64,000 nucleotides of DNA from Hypoxylon rubiginosum (lineage: Eukaryota > Ascomycota > Sordariomycetes > Xylariales > Hypoxylaceae), in NCBI GenBank assembly GCA_902806565.1, contig CADCXA010000021.1:186001-250000 (forward strand). Direction: 5' to 3'. The notes below the pieces were generated by a model that saw only the letters and a list, made by a program, of their open reading frames with translations, was not told the origin of the DNA and searched no databases. The translations under genes and the position numbers were made by a program. Below are positions 1-12,342 of this stretch, piece by piece; position 1 is the stretch's first letter, and every line of letters begins with the position of its first letter.

Positions 1-1171
1 AATAATTTATATAAAAATAAATAATAATAAATATATAATATTTTAAAAATAATTTACTTATAATAATATTAATTTATTAAAAAGAAATATTAAAAAATGT
101 TTTAATATTATATAATTAAAATATTCTTTTTTATTTTAATAATTTTATTAAGATTATTTTATTTTAAATTTTTAAGAAATAATTAAAAAGTAAAATATTA
201 AAAAACTATATATAAATAACCACGTTTTTTATATTATAAACTTTTATATAATAAATATAAATAAATAAAAAATTATATTAAATTATAAACTAATAAATTA
301 ATAATTAATTAAATATATAAGGAATTTAATCCTTAGTTAAATACTTAAAAAACTTAAAGTTAAAATTAAAATATTATTATATTATAAAAAAATTAAAATA
401 TTAATAATTATTTAATAAAAATAAGTAAATTTTTATAAAAGGATTTATTTTTAAAAAACTATTTAATAACGTTTTTATATTTTAAAAAAAAATAATAATA
501 TTTCTAAGAAATTTATTAAAATAATTATATTAAAAAGATATATAAAAATTTTAAAACTTTTAATATTTAAATTATAAGAAGTTATTTTAGATTTTTTATT
601 CTAGATATTTCTATGTTTATTATATATTAAAAAAGATTAAAAATAAATTTTAACCTTATTTAAAAAATAATAAACTTATATAATATTAATAAAAAAATAT
701 AAAAAAAATTTATATAAAAATATATATAAATTATAACATTATTATATTTTATTTATTTTAATTATATAAATATATAATTAAAAAAGTTTAATAAAATAAA
801 TATTTTAATATAACCTATAAAATATATATTATATATAAGGTTATAATATTATAAAAATTATAAAAACATTTTAAAAAAATAAAAGGTATAATAATTTATT
901 TTTAAAAAGAAATTAATAAAATTAAAATTAAATAAAAACTTAATTAAAAAATTAAGGAAAAACTTTTTAAAAATCTTTAAAAAATATAAATAATTAATTA
1001 AACTTAAATATTAAATTTAAACTTAATTTAAATAATAAAAAATAATTTAAATAACTATTTTTTAAATAATAAGTTTATTTAAATTTATAAAAAATCTTAT
1101 AAATTATTATTAAAAGTAAGAATATAATAATAATTTTAAAAGGAAAAAAATAAATGGTGAAAATAATAATA

Positions 1172-1461
1172 AACTTAGGATTTAAATTTAACTATATTTA
1201 TTTTTAATTAATAAATAAATATATTATATTATATAAAAATAAAAAAATAACTTTCTTTATAAAAATTATAAACAAATAATTTTTTAATTATAACGGTAGA
1301 TTTATATAAAAAACAATTATAAATTTTAATATATAAATTAATAACTATTTAAAAACACTTTTTTTTAATATAATAAAAATAAATAAAAATATTATCCTTA
1401 AATTATTTTAACTTAAAACTAGTAACTTATATATTAATTAAATAACTAAAAAAATAAGTTA
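1172..1461 (+). pseudogene. Gypsy aspartyl protease remains
   Basis: The frame starting at 1172 reads N-L-G, which is what RIP makes of the catalytic D-S-G triad (GAC to AAC, TCA to TTA). An N-Y-I and an L-I-N-K-Y segment follow, as in retroelement proteases. About 70 codons later (1382-1461) comes the second signature, I-I-L-K-x-x-stop-L-x-T-S-N-x-x-I-N-stop. This matches the family pattern I-L-G-x-x-W-L-x-x-x-N-P-x-I-x-W with glycine changed to lysine and tryptophans changed to stops. It is in the same frame as the RT remains downstream. Confidence 0.65.
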
Positions 1462-1779
1462 AATTTTAAAAAATATAAAAAAGTTAAAAATAAATAATTA
1501 AATTATTATAAATTATAATAATTATAATATAAATCTAGTTAATATTAAATTACTAAAAAATATTATATATATTTTTCTTATAAAATAAGAATTTAAATTT
1601 AACTAATTATAAAGAATTTTTAAAAAACTAAAAATAAAATTTATATTAATATTTTTAAAAAAAACACTAATATTAATTAATTTATATAATTATATAATTT
1701 ATAATTATAAAATTTTAATTAAAAACAAATAAAATGTGTATTTAAAACCTTTTTATTATTTAAAATAATAATAAATAAA

Positions 1780-2300
1780 AGCTTTTAAATAATAAATAAA
1801 AAAAAATATAAAATAAAGTTTTATTAAAAAATCTAAATTTAATATAAAATATCTAGTTATAATAATAAAAAAAAAAACCTTAATAAAACTTAAAAATTAA
1901 AAAAAAAAAAAAAACTTTATATATAAAACAATTAATAATTATTAATTATTTAATATAGTTATAATAAAAAATAAACATTTACTTATTTTACTTAAATATA
2001 TAAAAAAATAAACTAATAATATTTAATGGTTTATTATTTTTAATATAATTAATAAATATTATAAAATATAAATAACTAAAAAAAAAAAAAAAAAAACAGC
2101 ATTTAAAACTTAATATAAATATTATAAATATTTAATAATATTTTAAAAACTTATTAATATACTTATAACTTTTTAATAACTTTATATTTATTTATATTAA
2201 TAATATATTAATTTATTTTAAAACTTATAAAAAATATTTAAAATATAAACACTTAGTATTAATTAAACTTAAAAAATATAAAATCATTATTAATTTAAAA
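1780..2300 (+). pseudogene. Gypsy reverse transcriptase remains
   Basis: The clearest stretch begins at the TGG codon at 2027 and runs about 60 codons. It contains W-F-x-x-F-N-I-I, then Y-Y-K-I-x-I-T-K, then K-T-A-F-K-T-x-Y-K-Y-Y-K-Y-L (from about 2090) and L-I-T-F-stop at about 2162-2176. These fit the Gypsy RT blocks W-F-x-x-x-D, Y-x-x-I-x-I, K-T-A-F-x-T-x-Y-G-x-x-E-Y and T-F-Q. Upstream, about 1910-1990 resembles the L-N-x-x-T-I-K-N-R-x-P-L-P block in a neighbouring frame. The usual Y-x-D-D site is not clearly legible. Confidence 0.75.
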
Positions 2301-3432
2301 AAATATTAATAAAAAACATAAAAAATTAGTTTCTTAAGATTTATTATTAAACCTGGAATTATTTAAATTTAAAAGAAAAAAATAAAGTAAATATAAAATT
2401 AAAAAACGCTTAAAAACATTAAAAATATATAATTTTTTTATAAGTTCGTGAATTTTATAAAATTATTAATAAAAAAATTCGTTTATATTATAAAACTTAT
2501 AATAAATACTATTTAATAAAATATATAACTTTTTAAATAAATATTAAAAACTAATTTAATGTTTAATAAAATTAAAAAATTAATTATTAGTAACTTAATA
2601 TACCGGTTATTAAATTTAAAAAAAAAAGAAACTTTATATAAATATTTTAAATATAATATATAAAAAAACTTTTAAATAATTAAAAAATAATAAAAAGTAA
2701 CACTTAGTTATTTATTATTTTTAAGCTTTTTAAAAAACGGAATTATATTATTAAATATATAATAAAAAACTACTAGTAATTATAAAAACCTTATAATATT
2801 AAAGATTTTATATTAATAAAATAAAAAAGTTATTAATTGTTTTTTTTAATTATAATAATTTTAAAATATTAATAACTATTTAAAAACTATTTTTTAAATA
2901 ATAAAAATAAAAAAAATTTTTTAATAAGTTTAATTTTAAGTTATATTATATTAAAAAAATAAAAAACGTATAAATTAATATATTAAACTATTAAAATAAA
3001 TATAATATTAAAATACCTTAAAAGGTTTTTTAAATATTTAAAAAAATAAAATAAAAAATATTAAAATATATTTAAATTATAATAAATAACTTTTAAAATA
3101 AAAAATTTAAAAAAGTTTTAATAAATAAAAAAAATTAATAATTCCTTAATAAAAAAAAAATTTACGTTTATTATAAAAAACAATATATATTTAAAACATT
3201 TTAATATAAGTTTATTAAAACTTTTTATAAATATTTATTATATAAATATTAAAAAAAATATAAAATATATATAAAATTATAATAAAATTATAATTTCTTA
3301 GAAATTAAAAACTTAATTTATTAATAAATAAAAAATTATAATATATATTAAAAAATTAAAACTATTAAATATAAATTATATAAATTATTACAACTTATTA
3401 AAATATTAAATAAAATATAAAATATAATATTA

Positions 3433-3800
3433 TAAGATTTTATTATAAAATATTTATTATTTATAAATTTAATAATTAAGGTTTAATATAATAATATATA
3501 AATTATAATTAATAAGCTTATTAAATATAAATACTTTATATTATTTAAAAAAATTTATATAGTTAAAAACCTAGTTTTTTTATTTTTAAGATATTATATA
3601 ATTAAATATAGTTTATTAAAATAAATTATTTTAAATAAAAATAAGCTTTTTACTTTTAAATTTTAAGTTAATCTTATAAAAAAACTAGGAGTTAAATAAA
3701 AAATATTAATTATAATATACCTTTAAATAAATAAATAAATAAAACACTTAAATTAAATATTAAAAATATATTTATAATTTTATATTAATTATTAATAAAA
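3433..3800 (+). pseudogene. Gypsy integrase core remains
   Basis: Read in the frame of 3433, the sequence gives stop-D-F-I near the start (family W-D-F-I), then I-N-K-L-I-K-Y (family V-D-R-L-T-K-Y). At 3634-3666 it gives N-K-N-K-L-F-T-F-K-F-stop (family D-R-D-x-x-F-T-S-x-F-W, holding the second catalytic Asp), followed by L-G-V-K. At 3718-3745 lies the relic of H-P-Q-T-D-G-Q-T-E, visible as a near-perfect AAAT/AATA run with an intact ACA codon. Catalytic Asp codons have become Asn codons as RIP predicts. Confidence 0.75.
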
Positions 3801-4368
3801 TAACTAAATAAAACTATTATTTATAACTTAAATTATATGTAATATTTTAATTAATAAAAATATAAATATTATATTATATAAAATAATATATAAATAAAAT
3901 ATAAATATTATTAAAAAAAAAATCCCGTTATTTAAAATATTAACGATAATGAAAATAACTTTTAAAATAAAAATAATAGCTTTAAAAATATAATTATTAT
4001 AAAAAACATTTAAAAATAACCTTTAATTTTTCTAAAAATAAATAGCCACTTATTATAATAAAAATAAAATTAAAAAACTAATTTTTAAAAAAGAAAATAA
4101 AGTTTATTTATTACGATAAAAACCTCGATTAATATTAATTATATTAAAAATTAAAATAAAAAGATTAAATAAAAAATTAAATTTTAAAAAACTAAAATTA
4201 TATAAAATTAATAAGGTTTTTTTAAAAATAAACTACTAACTAATATTATTTAAAAAAATATAAATATATTTAATATAATATATTTCCTTATTAAAACTAA
4301 TATTATTAAATATAAAATTTAATATAAATATAAAAATTAAAAAAATTATAAAATATAAAATTAAAACG

Positions 4369-4503
4369 GTTTTAAATATTAAAAAAATTAAAAACTTAAT
4401 AAAATATTTAATAAAATAAAATAATTATAAACTTAAAAATAATATATAAAAATTTAAAAAGAATTTAATAAATTATAAGAAAAAAATTAAAAGATTTTAT
4501 TAT
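4369..4503 (+). pseudogene. Chromodomain remains of the Gypsy element
   Basis: This stretch is in frame with the integrase. It reads L-I-K-Y-L-I-K-stop-N-N-Y, then N-N-I-stop-K-F, then N-L-I-N near the end and F-Y-Y at the close. This fits the chromodomain pattern Y-L-V-K-W-x-G-Y ... N-T-W-E-P ... N-L-x-N-A ... F-Y, with both tryptophans turned into TAA. A C-terminal chromodomain places the element in the chromovirus branch, known for targeting heterochromatin. Confidence 0.7.
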
Positions 4504-7500
4504 TAAAATCTATAAAAACTAAATTTATAAAACTGTTAAAAATAAAAATAACATTTTAATTAAAAAAAATAAATAAGGTTTTTAAAATAATTTAAACACG
4601 TTTTATTTTAATTTAACCACGTTTTACTTTTAACCGTTTTTATTTTTTTTTTTTAGCTTTTTTTTTTATTTTTAATTTATTAAGATTTTATAAACCTTAT
4701 TATAATATTTTTAATCCTTTTAAATAAAAAAGTTTATATTATTATTATAATTAAAGAATTTTAAAAATAAACTTATTTATTACCGTTTATAGTTTAAGTA
4801 AAAAATGTTTTATTTAATGTTTTTAAAAAAATAACTAATTATTTTTTTTATTTAATTAATTAAAAAAGTTTATAAAAATTACTATATTATTATATTAATA
4901 TTAATATATAAAATATTTATTATATTTTATTAATATAAAAAAAGTTATTATATATTTTAAATTTAAATTAAAATAAAAAAAATAAAGTATAATATTAATA
5001 TTAATATTTAATTATTTAATATAATTAATAAAAATAATATGTTTTTAATTATTATTTTTATTTTTATTTTATATTTATTTTTATAAACTAATATTTTAAA
5101 AGTTAAAATTATTTATAGATTATTTTTTTTTATTAACTATATTAAATATATTATTAATAAAAATAAATATAAAAAAAAATAAAAAAAAAATTAAAAAATT
5201 AACAAATTAATAAAAAGATATTTATTTATTTTTAAAATAGAAATTTTAAAAGAAAAAAATAATATTATAATTTATAACTTATAGCTTAAAAAAATAACTT
5301 AAATATAAAGCTTAAATAAAAATTATTAAAACTATTAAAAATTAAAAGTTATATAATAAAATTATATAATATTTTTAATATTTAAGAATTTATTAAATGT
5401 TTAAATACCAGGTATTTAAAAGTTTATTAAGTGTTTAAATACTTATATAAATAAATAAAAAATATAAAAAAAGGTAAATTCCTTTTATAATTATTTTTTT
5501 TAATTGTTATTTTAAATATATATTTACTTTTTAAATATATAAAAAAAGATTTTTAAACTTTATATATATATTTAAATTATTTTATAATTATTATTATTAT
5601 TTTTAAACCAGGAACTTTATTAACATTATAATTTATAATATTATAACTTATTTTTTAAAACTAAATATATTATTAAAAATATTATATATATTAAATAAAA
5701 GATTATAAGTAAATAAATATTAAAATTTTGTTTTTATTTTAGATTTTTAAAATCTAAAAAATAAAAAAATTTAATTAAAACCTTTAAATATTTTTTATTA
5801 TAAATTAAAAAAAATTAATAATATATATAATAATTATATAATAATAAATATTATTATAATAAAATATTTTATATTAATTAAAATATAATATATTTATTTT
5901 ATATAATTATTAATAAAATTAATTTTATATTTTTTAAAAAATATATTTTTTAATATACCTTTTATATTTATTATAAATATTTTTATTATTTTTTATAAAA
6001 TATAAAGAAAATTAATTATAATTAATTTTATATATTTAATTATTAATATTTCTTTTTTTTTTCTTTATAATTAATTGTTTTTTTAATTTAAATAAATAAT
6101 ATTTATAGTAAGAAATTACGTTAAATATATAAAAAAAAAAAAATTTAATAATAAAAAAAATGATTTTATTAGAAAAAATATATTATAATTTAAAGAGTTT
6201 TTTAATAATAAAAAAATAAAAAGATTTTAAAAAATATAATTAATAATAATAGTTTTAATTATCATTTTAATTAATTCTAATTATAAAAAAATATATAAAA
6301 ATTAGTTCTTATATATAATTATTATAAATAGTAGTTTTTTTATAAGAAATTAATATATTATAATTATAAGTAAATATTAATATTTTATATATTTGTTTTA
6401 ATTAATTAATATTATAATTATAATTAAACGTTTAACGTTTTAATAAAAAAAATTAATAATTTAAATTAATATATATATATATTATAAATTAAAAGGATTT
6501 TATTATAATATATTATAAAAAATATTATTTTTATTTAATTATTTATTATTAATAAATAATATATTAAATATTAATAAAAAAAAGAATTAAATAAATATAT
6601 AGTTAATAAAAGTAAATTATAAATATATTAATATCGTAAAAAAAATAAAAATTAATATATTTTATTAAAATTATTATAAATATTTTATTTATATTATAAG
6701 GAATATTATAATATTATTAGTTATTAAAAATTAATAAAATATTATAAATTTTACTTTTTTAATAAATAGTTATTTTAAATATAATGTTTTTATTATAAAT
6801 AGTATTTTTATTATTAATGTTAATATTATTTTTTGTAATAATAAAAAAAAAAAAAAAAAAAAAGGTTAAAAAGGAAAAAAAAAAATTTTATTTTATTTTA
6901 ATTAACTAAAAATTATTTTAATATAGTATCTTGGTTTTTTAATTTTTTATTTATTTTAAAGTAATTTATCAAATATAAATTATTTTTATATAAATAATTT
7001 TATTATAAATAGTTTTATTATAAATAAGTTAAATTAATAAAAATAACTATAAAAACTTTTAAATATTTTATAATATATATTATTTTAATATTTAACTTAT
7101 AAAAGGTTTTTATTTTATTTAATTTTATTATAAATTTTTTAATTATATTTATATATTTAAAATATTTTATTTTATAAGTGGTTAAATATTTAAAATTTAT
7201 TTATAATAATTAAATTTAACTTTTTATTTATAAATAACTAAAATTAAAACGTTAATATGTTTTTAAAAAAATGTTTTTTTTATTATTTAAATAGTGATAT
7301 TATTAAGTTTATAAAAATTAAACTTTATAATAAATAATATAACTTATTTTTAGTTATTAAAAATCAAAATATTAATAAATATTTAAAAGAATATTTTATT
7401 AGTTATAATTTAATAAAAATTAAACTTTATAATAAATAAAATAACTTATTTATAAACGGTAAAAATTAAAATTAAAATACTTAATTATTTTTATAAAAAT

Positions 7501-10500
7501 GTTTTTTATATTATAATAAAAAAAAAATATTAATAAAATATTAATTATTATTTATAATGTTATTATATAATTAATAGTTATTAATAAAATATAGTTTCTT
7601 TTTTTTATTTAATAAATAATATTAAAAATTATTATACGTAAATTTTTATATTTCTTTTTTTATTAAAATAAAAATATTAATATAATAAATATAAAAAAAA
7701 GTGATATTATTTTATATTTATCGCTATATAATATAAAAGCGTATATTTATTTTATTAAAAATAAAATTAAATAGAATAATATTTAATTTAAATTTATCAA
7801 TATTTAATATATTTTATAATCAATTATTAAATATTTTTATTAAGTTAATATATATTATTAAATTAATAATAACTTAGTTTTTTTTAACTTAATTAATAAA
7901 ACATTTATTAAAACCACCACTTTTTAACTTTATAAAAAATTAAATAAATAAAACTTTTTTATTATATATAGTTTTAATAAATATATATATAAAAATATTA
8001 TTTTTATTAAATTTTAATTATAATATATATATTATAATTTTATATATTAATAATTTTAAAATAATATTAAATATTAATATAAAAAGTTTCTATAAATTAA
8101 ACTATATTTTCCTAGTGATTTTATTAAAAAAAAAAAAAGTATATTTAAATATAAATAAATTTAAAACTTTTTTAATTAAATTTTAATTTATATAGATATA
8201 ATTATTAAATATTATATTTTAATAAACTTTTTAAATAATAGTTTTTTTTATTATAATATTTATTTTTATTTTTTTATTTTATTTTTTTTACTAATTATTT
8301 ACCTAATTTAAATTATTATTTAATTTAAATTTTTTAAGTATAAGTTTTTTAATTAATATTATTTTTTTAAATTTAATCGCTTTTATTTTATAGTATATTT
8401 TTAATAATAGTTTTTTAAATTAATTATATATTTACTTAGTTTTTATAATAATATTTAAAGTTACTATTAATATATTATAGTTATTTTTATTAAAAAACTT
8501 ATTATTAAAAATAATATAATTAAATTTAAGTTTTAATTATTAAAAAAAAGTATTAAAGATTTTATTTATATTAAACTTTTATATTTTTTTTATATATTTA
8601 GTTTATTTTATAGTAGATTTAAAAGTTATAATATATTAAAAAGATAAAATATATTAAAAAAATAAAAATTTAATATTTTAAATTTTAATTATATTATTAA
8701 ATAATATAAAAAAAAGTTTATTATTAAATAATAAAATAAAGGGGTAATTATTAAATAATAAAATAAAAAGTTTTTTATTAAACTTTAAATTAAATATATT
8801 ATATTTAAATAAAATAAATAACCTTTTTTTAAATAATAATAAAATAATAATTAATTTTTAATTTAATTTAAATAATAGTAATAAAAATAATATTATTAAA
8901 AAAAAACTTATTAATATAAAATTAATTTTAAAAAAGAGATTATCTTTAAATTATATATTAAATATTTTTATATTTAAAAAAAAAAAAATTTTAAATTAAT
9001 ATTTTAAAATAATATTAAATAATATAGTATAGGTATTTTAAATATTTAAAATATTATAAACTTAAAAAAATAAAATATATAATTTAGTTAAATAAATTAA
9101 AATAAAATATTATAATATATTTTATATATATTAATATATATTAATATAATAATATTTAACCTTTAATTTATATATTAAGTTATTTATATTTTATAAGGTT
9201 TTTTTAATTTTTAAAATTAAGGTTTTATTATTAATTTAATTAATTAAAAAAATTTTATAAGATATAAATTAATTTTATTTAAACTATATAATTTTTTATT
9301 ATAAAATAAATTAGTTTTTTTTAATCTTTTTATAATAAATAAATTAACTTTATTTAAACTATATAATGTTTTAATAAAAAAATAAATTAAACTTTTTTAA
9401 TATATTATATAATTTTTTTAAAGAAAATAAATTATTTTTATTTTTTAAATTATATGGTTTTTTAAATAATAAATTCTTTTTTTATTATAAAAAGATTATA
9501 ATTTAAAAAGATTTTATAGTTAATAAAAAAAATATTTTTATAAATATAATTAAAGTAAAATATATATTTATAATCTTTTATATATTAAAATTATAAAATA
9601 CTAAGAAACATATAAACTTTTATATTTTAAACTAAAAATATAATTTTTAAAAATAAAAGTTAAATGTTTTTATAATAATAAAAAATATAATATAAAATTT
9701 AAAAAACTAGGTTAATTAATAAAATAAACGTGGTAATTTATTTTATATTAATAATATAAAATAAAATAAAGAAAATAATAATTAATTAAAATATTACTAA
9801 TATTAAAGAATTAATAAAATATTTAAAGAAATCTTATAAAAGTTAAAAAAGGTTAATAAATATAATAAAATTTAATAAAAATAAAATTATATAATAAACT
9901 AATAATATAACCAAATAATAAAGTTTAAATATAAAATATTTTTTACTAATATAATTATAAAAAAAAAAAAAAAATCTTAAAATTAAAAATAAAAATAATT
10001 AACATTTATTAAAATTATAATTTCATTAAAAATAAAAATTAAATAATTAAACTTTTATTAATATATTTATTTTTCTTATTATAATATTAATTAATTAAAA
10101 ATATTTATATTATTTTTTATATTAAAACTAAGAAAAATAAAATTAATTAATTTAAAAATATATAAAGTTATAAATATATTAATATATTTGTTTTTTTTAT
10201 AAATTTTTCTAATAATATTATATATTAATAAAAGTTTTATTTAAAAACAATAATTTTATTTTAAATATATATTTTTATATTATAATAATATATTTATAAT
10301 TATTAGATATTTTTTAGATTTTTTACCTTTTATATAATTATAAAATAATTAATTAAAAAATTTTTTTTTAAAAATAACTTATTTTATAGTAATATTTAAT
10401 ATATTATATTATATATATAAAATCCTATATATAATAACGTTTTTTAAACTATATTTATATAATTAATTAAGTTTTAAATATTAATATATATTTTAAAAAA

Positions 10501-11425
10501 AAAAAAAATTTATAAATTATAAAATTTTAATAATAAAAAATAAGTGATTTTTATATTTTTTAAATTATAAAAAGATATTTATTATATTTTTAATAATAAA
10601 AATAACTAATTAAATTAAAATAAATATATAAAAAAATATAACTTTACTAAATTATATTTATATATTTATATTAAATTAAATTATTAAATAAATATATAAA
10701 ATATAATAAAAGCTTTTTTTTTTAATTAATATTATAAATTCTTTCTTTAAATATTTTATTTTAAATTAAATTTATATTTTTTTTATTTTATTTTTATAAT
10801 AAATATTAACTTATTTATTATATAATAAAATAATAAAATCTTAAATATATTTTATATTATAAATAGTTAAATATAAACTATAAATAATTAAATTTAAAAT
10901 ATATAATTAATTTATAAAAAAAAAAAAGATATTTTTAAAAATATTTAAAAGTTATAAAAATTATAAAAAAGTAATTTAAAACTTTATATTTTTTATAAAC
11001 ATTTATAAATAATAAATAAAGAATTTAAATAAATTAAAAAATATTTATTTTATAATTATTATAAATAACTTTATTTTAATATCGCTTATATTATTTATTA
11101 TATTATTTTATATAATTTTATATATTATTTTTTATATTATCCTTTATATATTTATATATAATTTTTAATATAGTTTTTTAATTATTTTTATTATTTTAAT
11201 ATTAAGTAAATTATATTTTAAATGTTTAAATAAATTAAATAAATTTATATTTTTTTATTAAAAAATATAATAAAAAAAGTTTAAAAAATAAAATAAAATA
11301 AAAATAAAGTTATAATATTTTAAATAATTAATTGTATAATTTATTTATATAAATATAAATTAACGGTTAATTTTTAATAAGCTTTTATTAATAATCTTAT
11401 AATTAAACTTAGTTTTAATTAATTA

Positions 11426-11560
11426 TTTATTTTTAGTTTTTTTATATTTAGTTTTTTTATTTTTAATTATTTTATTTTTAGTTTTATTATTTTTATTATA
11501 TTTATTATCACCGTTTTTATTATTACCGTTTTTATTATCATTTTTATTATATTTAATTTA
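11426..11560. repeat. 15-bp tandem array, nine units
   Basis: Nine consecutive 15-base units start at 11426 and step exactly by 15. Most begin TTTAT and share a TTTAG or TTATCA core. Units six and seven keep an ACCG that the others have lost to T/A. The unbroken 15-bp register through heavy mutation shows that this minisatellite predates the RIP damage. It may once have coded for a five-residue repeat, since 15 is a multiple of three, but no frame is readable. Confidence 0.8.
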
Positions 11561-12187
11561 AATAAATATTATATAAATTAATTCAGATTTTTAATTTTTA
11601 AAATTAATTAATATTTATTAATATAGTTATTTTCTTTTATTTTAAATTAAAAAATTATATAATAATTTACCGTTATAATATAAATTTTATATAAATAAAA
11701 TTAATAGTTTTATAAAATTAATATATTTTATATTATTATATAATAAATAAAATGGTTTATTAAATTAAAAAAAAAAAAATCTTTAATTATTAGTATTTAA
11801 AAATTTAATAAATATATATAAATATAAGTTGGTAATTTTTTTTTATATTATATTTTTATATATAAATAAAATAATTATATTAAAAAAAAACTTAATATTT
11901 AATATTATTAAATATTATATTTATAATTTAAAGTTAAGTTATATTATAAATTATTATTAATTTAACTAATTAATATAAAATAATTATTTATAATTAAATT
12001 AATAAATTTAATAAATAATTAAATAGTTTTATATTTTTAAATAAGTTTTTTATAAAATTATAAATAATTAATTAATATAAGTATTTTAAAGAAAAAAATT
12101 TTTATAAATAAATTTTTAATAAAAGTATTTAATTTTATATTTTATTTTTTTATTAACTATAAATAAATAGGTGTTTTTTCCTTTTTT

Positions 12188-12342
12188 ATTTTTTTTTTTA
12201 CCATTTTTTTACCTTTTCTTTTATTTTTTTTTTATTTTCTTTTTTACTTTTTTTTTTATTTTTTTCTTTATTTTTTCTTTTATTTTTTTCTTTACCTTTT
12301 CCCTTATCTTTTTTTTTATCTCTTTTTTTACCTCCTTTATTT
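12188..12342. repeat. 12-bp tandem array, about 13 units, polypyrimidine on +
   Basis: A long T/C run is interrupted by single A residues at 12200, 12211, 12223, 12234, 12246, 12258, 12270, 12282, 12294, 12306, 12318 and 12330. The step is 12 (11 once or twice). On the - strand this is a run of four-codon units rich in AAA/AAR, i.e. a lysine-rich D/G/N-K-x-K repeat if it ever coded. No function is known. Confidence 0.8.

Larger units (their letters stand above)
1140..4510 (+). mobile_element. Ty3/Gypsy chromovirus remnant (RIP-killed)
   Basis: If TAA is read as a mutated CAA or TGG, and A/T changes are allowed for, the + strand still spells the pol order of a chromodomain-bearing Ty3/Gypsy retrotransposon: aspartyl protease (about 1172-1461), reverse transcriptase (about 1780-2300), RNase H space, integrase core (about 3433-3800) and chromodomain (4369-4503). 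Protease and RT share one frame. Integrase and chromodomain share another, so at least one indel lies between 2.3 and 3.4 kb. The strand is A-rich to about 4.6 kb and then becomes T-rich. LTRs and gag could not be delimited; gag probably lies left of 1140. The element cannot be active, with dozens of stops. Orientation and domain order are seen in the sequence; the family call rests on known Ty3/Gypsy motifs. Confidence 0.78.
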
